Assembly: GCA_002794775.1 (NCBI GenBank)
Contig: NBAY01000007.1
Location: forward strand, 558,001 to 622,000
DNA: 64,000 nucleotides
Origin: Porodaedalea pini
Taxonomy: Eukaryota; Basidiomycota; Agaricomycetes; Hymenochaetales; Hymenochaetaceae
Direction: 5' to 3'
In this document: positions 55,703 through 64,000 of the stretch, piece by piece
Numbering within the stretch: position 1 is the stretch's first letter
Layout: each line of letters opens with the position of its first letter
The notes under the pieces: model-generated
The model's database searches: none
Told to the model about the DNA's origin: nothing
The model's input: only the letters and a program-made list of their open reading frames with translations
Program-made: the position numbers and the translations under genes

Positions 55703-57214
55703 ATGCTCGCCGTCTCCCTCCAACGGCGGCATTATTACCGCATCGGCGCCCTCCTCTTAGTGCTCCTCTTCTTCCGCCAGCGCCTCGCCGTAGGCATAAC
55801 GCTCGCATACACCTACTTCGCGTTCACCTTCCTCCCTACCGCAGTGCTTGGCACAAACGATGGCTGGGACCTCGAGCGCCTCGTCCCTCCGCCGGACGCG
55901 CCTGAGGTTGTTCCGCGCATTATTCACCAAGCGCGCCTCGGCGACCTCGATATGAGGGACAGCTGGCGCGAGGCGAACCAGAGCTGCGCGGCACTGAATC
56001 CTGCACCAGAGTGGAGGTTTGAGATGTGGGACACACCCCGCGCGGACGCGTTCGTTGAGGAGAACTATCCCGAGTTACTGGATATGTACCTAGGCTACGG
56101 GCAGGGTGGGTTTCTTGGACATTTGCCAAGAATAAATGCTGATATATTTTCGCTACACCAGAGATCCAACGGTCCAACGTCATCCGGTACCTCATCCTCT
56201 ACAAAATGGGGGGCATATACCTTGACCTCGACATCAAGTGCAAGGTCCCGCTCGACTTCTTCACCACAGTCGACTGGGTCTCGCCGCCGGGCGTGCCCAC
56301 GGGCATCAACAACGCGTTCATGGCCGCCGCGCCCGGGCATCCCTTCCTTAAACACGCAATCGACCACCTCAGACGCTTTGACCTCAACTGGATCTCGCTG
56401 TATGCGACCGATATGTGAGTTCCAGGGTACATCCATTCCAAGTGTGCAGTGCACGTACAAGTCGTGCGCTGACGCGTCTCGCTCAGCCCCGTTTGGCGTC
56501 AGTCATTGCATTGTACTCGGCCTCTTGCTCCCGAGTGGCACGTTTCGGGGAAAAGACGGTGATGTTGGCTTGAGCCAAGCCATCAGGCGTGCCGAACGGG
56601 ACCGATAACTTCGGGCGTCTTTTCGGATAAAAATAGCTCTTTCTCATCCCGCTTTTTTTCCCAGGTTCTCAGCCGGCTGCCATTACATCTCGACAATGCA
56701 TGCTACGTATGCAGGGCACAGCACGCTGCGGGTGCTCCCGCGCGAATACAAGCTCGGCGGCCTATCTTCGACGCCGATCTTTGATCATCTCGGCGCGGCG
56801 AGCTGGCACCGCGGCGATGCGAACCTGATCAAGGCGATCGGCGTCACCGTCGAGTGGGTCCTCGTCCCTTGGAAGATCATCGCGATCGCGGTGGTGAGCG
56901 TGGCCGGAGGGGTGTGGTTGTGTCATCGGAGGGTACGCAGGGCGGAGAAGGCACGCGCGAGGGATATGGAGATGCTTCACCTGGAGCAAGAGCTCCAGTT
57001 GGGCGGAGGTGAGGGTGGTAGGGAGGTCGAAAGGGAACAGAGGGGCCTGCTGTTGCAGCTCTGGCGCGATTCGGTGTCTGCCGTCGACCCGGAGGAGGAA
57101 GGCGCCTTCCGCTCGCTCTCGCCGGCCTCGTACATCAGCTCGTCGGAGTCCACGTTGCGTGAGGAGGACGAGGACGAGAAGGATGATGAACCGAGGGACC
57201 AGAAGTCCTCATGA
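55703..57214 (+). CDS. Glycosyltransferase family 32 (inositolphosphoceramide mannosyltransferase, Sur1/Csh1-like)
   Basis: Exons 55703-56105, 56162-56414 and 56665-57214 give 401 aa. An N-terminal type II membrane anchor (RIGALLLVLLFFRQRLAVGI) is followed by VPRIIHQARLGDLDMRDSW, QRSNVIRYLILYKMGGIYLD with the DxD-type LDLDIKC, GINNAFMAAAPGHPFLKHAI, and a second hydrophobic span VLVPWKIIAIAVVSVAGGVW. An acidic tail follows (REEDEDEKDDEP). GT32 members of this layout add mannose to inositolphosphoceramide in the Golgi. Two-span architecture and length match Sur1/Csh1. Confidence 0.88.
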
Positions 57215-57881
57215 GCACTTTGTTCAAAAGTTTGTATAACATCCTTGGGCCTTTTTTTAGTTTCTAACGATCTCCAATTAATACGCTTCCCGTCGTCCCT
57301 CGTCTGTCGTTTCTGGATCCCGTCCGTAAATTGTAGCTGTACCCTACAGTACCCTTCGCTCCTTTGCAAATTTACATCCCATTTTCCTTTCGGTTATTTG
57401 GCCATGAATTGGATATGCTATAAGTATGTTGGAAGGCGGATCGGCGGCGGCGGCCTTTTGAGGCTCAACTCTTCTCACATCTTGAACATGTACATATGGA
57501 TTGTTTCTTGCACTCGAGAATAATGCTTGCACGTCTCGGGACCGCGACAGCAAGTTTACATGACGCAGACACAAAGCTGGACCGGGTTGAGGAGATGGCT
57601 GGATACTAAGCTGTACGGATTCATGGCAGCACACACGGTGTCGGCGGCTCTACTCTTTAACAGCTTGTGTAACAGCACCGGAAGTCAACCTATCTTGTCT
57701 ATCTGCGCTCACGGTGAAGATAGCGCGAGTGTTTTATTCATGCCCACTTTGAATCGCGTTCGATCGCGTCATCGGGAGTCCTTCGTGGTGACTCGAGCTC
57801 TGATAAAGCCTACAGTTGCCGGCGACTATACTTTCCACACGGCATTCACCTTCCAGTAGCTATCCTACCACGAATTCAGCC
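57215..57881. other. Intergenic, no recognised gene
   Basis: 3' end of GT32 and promoter of the 2OG oxygenase; short frames only. Confidence 0.4.
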
Positions 57882-59279
57882 ATGCCGTCCAAAGCAGATT
57901 TCACCAGCGTTCCGGTGCTCGATTACACCATCCTATCCACGCCGGCGGGGCGCGCCTCCTTCATCCTCCAACTCCGGCACGCCCTCATATTCGTCGGTTT
58001 CTTCTACCTCGCCCATCCACCCGTCCCGCCTGCGCTCGTCGCGAAGCTGGTTGACTACATACCGCAGCTCTTCGCACTTCCCCAGGAGAAGAAGGACCGC
58101 ATCCGTATGGCGAACTCGCCGCGCTTTCTTGGGTATTCGCGCTTTGGCGCGGAGATCACGCGCGGGGCGACGGACCAGCGCGAGCAGTTCGATTTCGCGA
58201 CGGAGTACAAGGAGGAGGGGAGCAGGGAGGATGAGCCGGAGTATGTAAAGTTGTTGGGCGAGCCGCAGGTATGTATCGTTGTGCTGTCGTGGACTTATTG
58301 AGCTGAGCAACTGCAGTGGCCGGACGAAGAAGACCTGCCCGGGTTCAAAGCTACCCTGTCCGAGTACTACGCGCGCCTCACCGATCTAAGCTACGAGATC
58401 ACAAGTCTCCTCGCTAAGGCGCTCGGCCTTCCGCCAGACGGACTGTCCGCCTTCTTTGAAGTGCCCGACCGCATCCAGCACCGCGGCAAGATCGTGCGGT
58501 ACCCGTCCCCCGCATCCCCATCTTCCTCTGGCCAGGGCGTCGGCGCGCACTTCGACGCGGGATTCCTCACGCTCCTCCTCCAGGCATCACCACACCCGGG
58601 CCTGCAGGTCCAATCGCTCTCGGGCACGTGGGTCGACGCGCCCCCTCTGCCGGACACACTTGTCGTGAACTTTGGGAAGGGTCTCGAGGCCGCGACGCGT
58701 GGTCTTGCGCGCGCGACGAGCCATCGTGTGCTCAGCCCGCCAGTCGGATCGACGCCGCGCTACTCGATCCCGTTCTTCCAAAGGATAAGCCAGAAGATTA
58801 TCCTCACGGAGCATATTCCGGAGTGTGAGCCTTTTCCACTTTCGTACTCTTACTCTCTTTCCCCTCCTTTTCATGGGACTGATTTCTTGAACTTCCAGTT
58901 CCACCGGAGATACTCAAGCTGAAGGAAGAGCGGGGAGAAACCGGTTCAACCGACTGTGCGACCATTCACTCGTCTTTCACCAGCACATATTTCTCATCCT
59001 ATCTTGTCTTCTCCAGCTATCAACTACACAGAATATGGCATCCTTCCTTCTGGACAAGTCGAGCTCATTGGCCGAGTCAAGTACGCATTCACATCATTCT
59101 CTTCGAGTTTTTCAAAAAAAAAGGTCTTACGAAATCTCATTGGGACTGGTTTGTACATTTCTTATCTGCTCTACCTTCGCGAATGCAGGAGCCATCCAGA
59201 TGTCGCACAGCGCCATTACCCGGACCTCTTCAAGCAGTTTTATCCGGAGGGCCTTCCGGCCCAGGCGGAAGCGTATTGA
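57882..59279 (+). CDS. 2-oxoglutarate/Fe(II) oxygenase, isopenicillin-N-synthase-like
   Basis: Exons 57882-58268, 58317-58824, 58899-58955, 59017-59080 and 59189-59279 give 368 aa. The N-terminal DIOX_N region is SVPVLDYTILSTPAGRASFI and ALIFVGFFYLAHPPVP. The double-stranded beta-helix has GVGAHFDAGFLTLLLQ (HxD iron ligands), WVDAPPLPDTLVVNFGKGLE, ATSHRVLSP (distal His) and RYSIPFFQ (RxS, 2OG binding). It ends FKQFYPEGLPAQAEAY. Members hydroxylate or desaturate small molecules; the substrate is not predictable. All five exon joins keep frame, so the gene is intact. Confidence 0.9.
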
Positions 59280-60300
59280 ATACAGCATTGTTCTTTTCAC
59301 TTTCCGTTTCACTCGTACGCCCTTACTTCTCCTTTCCACCTTCTCTTTCCCTATTTCGTCTCTGGATGGCCTATCTAAGGACGAAAACATCGTGTGTAAG
59401 AATCAACAAAGGATTCATGTATTCAATTTCACAAATCAAGGATACTTGTGAGAAATGTCGAAACGCAAAAGGATTTGGGGAAGTTTCTGGATTTACTCTT
59501 TTCGGCGCAGTTCAAACCGCTTCAAGCAGCGACCTGGGCCGGCGGCCTGCTAGAGGTAATATTACAGACAGGTACGTGCTACGTGATTCAAAAGACCTAC
59601 GACCAAATTCTCATAGTAAATCCATTGTGGTTCCAGACATGCCGGTTTATATGAGAAGCACCGATCTTCAGGACGGGTTTAAAGGATGCGTTTTGAAGTG
59701 CGTGGCCTCGCTCCACGTTTGAGCCTCGAATACGAATGTATCTAGCATTTGTTTGTCGCCGAACATGGGATTGTTGCGTCGAGAAGGCACACGTCTTCGC
59801 CGAGGTCTCTTCAACCGTATCTAGATATTTATTCTGCCGCCACTCTGAAACCTTATCAGGATAGGTTCTGACGGAACTTAAGCTTCTCTTTACAGCTTCA
59901 ACACAGCTGGCGCATGGCAGGGGACACTGCATAAACGAACCAAGTGCTTTTTGTCGAGCGGCGCTAGCATAATGCTACTGAAGCTCAAAGCTAGTTCATA
60001 CATCCCGGCAAGTATGTCGCGCACTTTCAGTATTCAGGACACTGGTCTCCGTAATATCTTTGTGGACAGAACTCGTCTCAGTGAACTTTTCCTGCGCGCT
60101 TTTTAGGCTAACGCGGAAAGTCATCTTGACGGACTCATTCTTTGGGATCGTTCAGCTATGATTCTCATTCTGTGTTCACTAGTCGACTTCTACTAGGAGC
60201 CTGCCTCGTCGCGGAGACGACCTGAGTCTGTTGACCAAGCGTAGTTCAATAATGTCAACACGGTTCACAGAGGTCCTTCTATAATGGCTCTCCTTTGTCA
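59280..60300. other. 1 kb without recognised gene
   Basis: Only short frames on both strands. Confidence 0.4.
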
Positions 60301-60535
60301 AGATCACCGTGATCGTGCTCTGGACACTGCTGGGCAACGATCAACAACGTAAGACTCACCCATTCGATTCTCTTGTGCACTCAGTTCGAAGACTATCGCG
60401 GAGTCGTGGACTTAACGACAGCCAGCGGTGCTTTCTGAGTATCCACATGCTCATTCTCCTGCAGTTCACAATTCGCAAACGTCACGATGTTCCTTGGGTT
60501 TAAACTTGCCAGTCGGGCACTAGAACGTCTGTACC
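60301..60535 (+). pseudogene. Decayed 3' fragment of the mitochondrial carrier
   Basis: At 60455-60535 the sequence after a CAG acceptor reads FANVTMFLGFKLASRALERL, matching the carrier's last exon (FANGATFLGFELASRALEHL). The preceding 150 bases match the upstream exon and intron imperfectly (CGGAGTCGTGGACTTAACG against CGGACGGAGGGACTAAACG). It is inverted relative to the gene at 35626. Confidence 0.7.
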
Positions 60536-60841
60536 CGACGCTTGGATATCAAAATGAACTGAATAGGACTAATATAGAGCCCATAGACAGAGTTTTCTTG
60601 CCTTAACATACGCTCATGAGTATGCCTTTTTTTCTTCTGCGCTGTATATTTGATACATACGCTTTGCTGTGTTCTACACAATATCATCTGGCGCATGTTC
60701 TAAAGTATTCATTTACCGCGTATACCCTTGGAAACAGGTTCTTTGCAATATTATCTGGGAATACCAGACTATATGTTCTGCGGACGGGAAGCCAGCTAAA
60801 GTAAGAAGTCACAAAACTCTCAGTTAAGTATAATGCCTCGC

Positions 60842-61333
60842 CTAAGCGCGAATGCTTACTTCCCGTAATACTGGAAATTCGCAGACTCTCGAGTCCACAA
60901 TCGGGCGAGGCTGCTTATTCAAACTCGTGTTCTCCCACTCGAAGAACCCAAATGCTTTCGCTTCTTTCTCGAGCCCCTCCAGATCACCACAGAGGACGAT
61001 ACCGGCATCCACAAGTCGACGAATCGCCTCAAGCACCCACACACGACACGTAACCCCGTCTAGCGTTTTCGGAGTACCTCGAACTAGTTGATCCGCCTCT
61101 ACAGCGCGTTTTGGAGGTATCATTGCAATGCGCAAGAAGCCGATGAGGAGAAACTCCTTAGCTGCTGCTGCTGTAGTTGCGAACTCCTCGAACCAGCCAT
61201 TAGCATCGGAGCCCCGGATGTGGTATTTTGTCCCGTTTTGAGCGCTATGGTGGTGGTAGAGTGCCCAGTGGTAGTCTGCAGCTGTGTCTCTCGCGAACAG
61301 CATGATGTAGAGTGCGTTGGTCTGAAGTGTCAT
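60842..61333 (-). CDS. Family Y protein (DUF6914-like), copy 2
   Basis: Frame of 163 aa from MTLQTNALYIMLFARDTAAD, very close to copy 1 (34795-35262), differing at scattered positions (GSDANGWFEEF, MIPPKRAVEADQLVR, LVDAGIVLCGDLEGLEKE) and in the C-terminal tail (VCEFPVLREVSIRA). The sequence upstream of the ATG and downstream to about 60545 is also shared with copy 1, showing a genomic-block duplication. The intact frame in both copies favours function. See copy 1 for the family assignment. Confidence 0.65.
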   Translation of the reverse strand: MTLQTNALYIMLFARDTAADYHWALYHHHSAQNGTKYHIRGSDANGWFEEFATTAAAAKEFLLIGFLRIAMIPPKRAVEADQLVRGTPKTLDGVTCRVWVLEAIRRLVDAGIVLCGDLEGLEKEAKAFGFFEWENTSLNKQPRPIVDSRVCEFPVLREVSIRA

Positions 61334-61622
61334 CCCTCGGAAGATTGCAAAAGCGGACAGTGGTCGGACTAAGGGGATGGTTGAAGTAGAATCTAGAAAT
61401 GCGGTGTTAATAAGAGTAGAAACCACTGCAGCGGCGACTTCAAATCCAATTTTTGGTAAAACACCCAGCACGTGCCGTTGACTATATATAATATCTGCTA
61501 CCTACTACTAACAGACGCCCAACCGCACAGGAAAAGGAACCGAACGAGACACAAATCGTAGCGCGTAAATGATGGTAGATACTAACTAGGGGAAGAGATC
61601 GTAACGGTTTTAGTGGTCATGT

Positions 61623-64000
61623 TTAAAGGTAAAAGGATGAAGGTAAATCAGAGAAAACAGGGATATCGTCCGGTGGGCGACGAAATGAAAAGTAAGCAAA
61701 TTTGAGAAGGAGGAGGAAGTTATTTGGGCGAAACCAGTCCGCAAAAGTTAAGGGTAAGGATTGTTGACGAAAAAGGCCGTTTCGAATGAGTGAAAAGAAA
61801 GGACAAACATTGAGAATATGATGGACATCATGCTTAACGCACAGCGGGTCCGGGCAACGGGGTTCGAGGTTACGGTTATGCAAATCGAGCGTGTTCAGCA
61901 TTAAGCTGGCAGCACGCGATTGGACTGAACGATGAATCTTCTTCCTTGGAGAAAGCTTCAGAAATGGGCGTAAAGATCGCGTCGGGTGAAGGATAAAAGA
62001 GGATGGCTCGACGATGGAGCGATGTCCCCGTAGGTTTATGATTGTGGCTTTCCAGTCTCGCAAAAGATCGAGCTGTACTTGCGCCTTCAGGTTTGGAAGC
62101 GAGTCTGGTATGGTCTCGCGTCGAGGATTAGATGCTGCGTCTTTAGCCAGTTTGTCGGCTTTGGAATTGCCCAATACTCCGCGATGTGATGGGAGCCATT
62201 GGACCGTAATGTGGGATGCCTCGTGGTGAAGAGTGAGGAATATTCCGCATAAACGGCGGAAAAGAATGATGAAATCCGCATGTCGAGCGTCGTCAGTGAA
62301 AATGAGTTGGACGCAATTGAGAGAGTCCGACACGACGTGGATGTGAACGGGTGTGTGGCATTTTGCAAGGAGAGAAGAGATTCGTCGTATAGCTGCGATG
62401 AGCGCTTCCTGCTCTTCAAACAGAATGTTTGATCGAGAGTGCACTGCTGAAGAAAAGACAGCCAGTTCCTGGTGATTGTGCATAATAACGTAACCATGGC
62501 CGCCGTCATGGGAGCCGTCGGCATTCGGGATGATAGAACCATCTGTGAAGATGAAGTATTGGTAAGGTGGGGGATGTAAGAAAAAGGAATTAAAGTCGCG
62601 AATAGCACGATTGCGGTACGAAGAGGGAGAAATCGGGGTCATAATAAGACGCGAATGAATGGGAGTAAAAGAAGGGAAGGAATGGACTTTGGAGATCATG
62701 GTGTTAGGAGGAAGTAACGAAAATAAATATTGGTTCTTGGACGGGTTATGTTTGGAATGGGCGAAATAGGACAAAAGAAAATTTTGAGAAAGGGCGCGAA
62801 TGAAAAGATGAAGAGGCGGGCAAGAAATAAAGGATTCGGCCACTTCGTGATTGGTGGTGCGGTTAAAAACTGAATGAAGAAACCGATTTTGAGTCGTTTG
62901 AAGAATAGAAATCAAAGGAGATGTCGGGAAGAGGATAGCGCCATAGGTGGCGACTGAACGGATTAACCCAAAATAGAGAAGGCGCGCATATTGAAAATAG
63001 GCCCCATTGGACCTGTTAAAAATGAAAGAGCGTTGGTGAAGAGTAGAAAGGGCTTTGTTGGCCCGGGATTGGAAGTGAAGTTTGGGGGAAAGATCAAAGG
63101 AAAAAATTACACCCAACCAAGTAAGGTGGCGTGATGGGTGAATAACACGGTCGTTGGGTAAAGACAACGCCGCACTTGAGGCTGAAGGAGAGTCTTTTAA
63201 AAATGAACGAAAGGTATAGTTAGCGATCTGAGTATGCGGGAGAATATGAAGGAGTTCGATAGCGTCAGGGTCAATGGAAAGACCAAGGGATTGGAATTGG
63301 GAGGATAAGAATTGAAATTGGTTACGCAAGCGTCGCAGATTAGTGCGAATGCTAAGCGAACGTGAATAAAGAAGATGATCGTCCATGTAGGCGAGTAAAG
63401 GACGATGGGGACCGAAACGAGTGTTATAGGCTGAAATAACATCAGCGGCAGCGAAGATTGAAATGAGAGGGGACAACGGGGATCCCTGGGGAACTCCCCG
63501 GTTGGGTTTGATAAAGGGTGTAGAAAAAAAGTTATTAAAATGAAAAGAAATGGGACGGTCTCTGAGCCAGCTCGCGAGAACGCGAATAATGTTGGGATGG
63601 ATGTTAGAATGAATGAGTTTCGAAAGAAGACGATTATGGGAGATATTATCAAAGAAACCTTGAATGTCAATGGTAAGGATAGAAGTGATCAAATAGCGAT
63701 GTCGACGAGACAAATTGCTCTGATAATCGCTGGCGCTCAGAATGAAGGGTTGGGTTAGAATGTCAGAAAGAAGCTCATAGCAAGCTGTCATGGAAGAGCG
63801 GTGTTTCCGGCACCCATGTTGGGCGTCGGGAAGAAGGTTATTTAGTTCGAAAAAAGGTTGAAGAATGTTAAAAAGAATGCGTTCGAAAAGTTTGCCTATG
63901 GTGTCAACCAAGGTAATAGGCCGGAACGCTCGCGGGACAGAAAAGTCTGAGCGTTTGGGTTTGGGGATAAAAGTAACGAGCGAAGTTTTAAAAGGCAAAG
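61623..64000 (-). mobile_element. Non-LTR (LINE) retrotransposon ORF2, partial: reverse transcriptase plus RNase H
   Basis: An open frame of at least 791 codons runs off the right edge, so the N-terminal part (endonuclease expected) is not visible. Reverse transcriptase motifs: FRPITLVDTIGKLFERIL, HRYLITSILTIDIQGFFDNI, NRGVPQGSPLSPLISIFAA and LLAYMDDHLLYS. RNase H: YFIFTDGSII (D), EEQEALIAAI (E), HVVSDSLNCV (D) and HRGVLGNSKADKLAKDAA. A zinc-knuckle-like CPDPLCVKHDVHHILNVC ends the protein. The architecture fits Tad1/I-type fungal LINEs. The frame has no stops, so this copy is recent. No poly-A or simple-repeat tail is obvious at the 3' end (about 61500-61620). Confidence 0.9.

Noticed and set aside
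1..64000. tRNA/rRNA genes or CRISPR arrays
   Set aside because: No convincing B-box plus cloverleaf, rRNA segment or spaced direct repeats were seen by eye; a tRNAscan run would be needed to exclude tRNAs.

Overview
ORGANISM. The window looks like nuclear DNA of a basidiomycete fungus, most likely an Agaricomycete (mushroom or bracket fungus). Genes are split by many short GT-AG introns of about 45-70 bases. The gene set is also typical: a heme-thiolate peroxygenase-type protein, GH79, a GT32 sphingolipid glycosyltransferase, Dsc4 and a BTB-domain gene. The integrase-type transposase belongs to a clade I know mainly from Agaricomycetes. All functional calls rest on reading motifs and gene structure; no database search was possible.  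LAYOUT. (1) 1-12.8 kb and 27.3-34.5 kb are accessory DNA rich in duplications. The GPI mannosyltransferase GPI18 is present once intact (7948-9407) and twice as decayed copies (about 248-1700 and 27725-28930). An unrecognised three-exon gene family, called family X here, occurs three times: two intact copies near 3.1-4.1 and 30.3-31.4 kb, and one divergent copy at 5.6-6.7 kb with a nonsense codon. A decayed L-asparaginase/isoaspartyl peptidase and a small family Y gene (DUF6914-like) follow at 32.6-35.3 kb. (2) 12852-26182 is a 13.3-kb mobile element with 38-bp terminal inverted repeats, a 6-bp target duplication (GTTTAC) and C-rich subterminal repeats. It carries a DDE integrase, a large gene with a putative TET/JBP-like 2-oxoglutarate/Fe(II) dioxygenase core, a BTB/POZ gene, an unrecognised acidic gene, and a block of captured host DNA. 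That block is a chimera of pieces of three translation genes: eIF2B delta, ribosomal protein SA (uS2) and threonyl-tRNA synthetase. Seven in-frame stops in its three main genes are all TGA, which fits decay by CpG deamination. An 857-bp foldback element abuts its right end. (3) 35.6-59.3 kb is a normal gene-dense host region: mitochondrial carrier, CoA-binding protein, Dap1-type heme protein, heme-thiolate peroxidase, ZNHIT3-like zinc finger, GH79, NDUFAF8-like, Dsc4-like, a four-helix membrane protein, GT32 and a 2OG oxygenase. A 341-bp Tc1/mariner-type MITE sits at 49.1 kb. (4) 60.3-64 kb holds an inverted duplicate of the carrier-3'-end/family-Y block and a non-LTR retrotransposon running off the right edge.  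HOW IT FITS TOGETHER. The host genes are independent housekeeping functions in mitochondria, ER and Golgi lipid or protein handling, and secretion. They form no cluster. The notable system is the 13.3-kb element: a cut-and-paste integrase linked to a possible DNA-base-modifying dioxygenase and a BTB protein, carrying transduplicated translation genes, and now inactivated.
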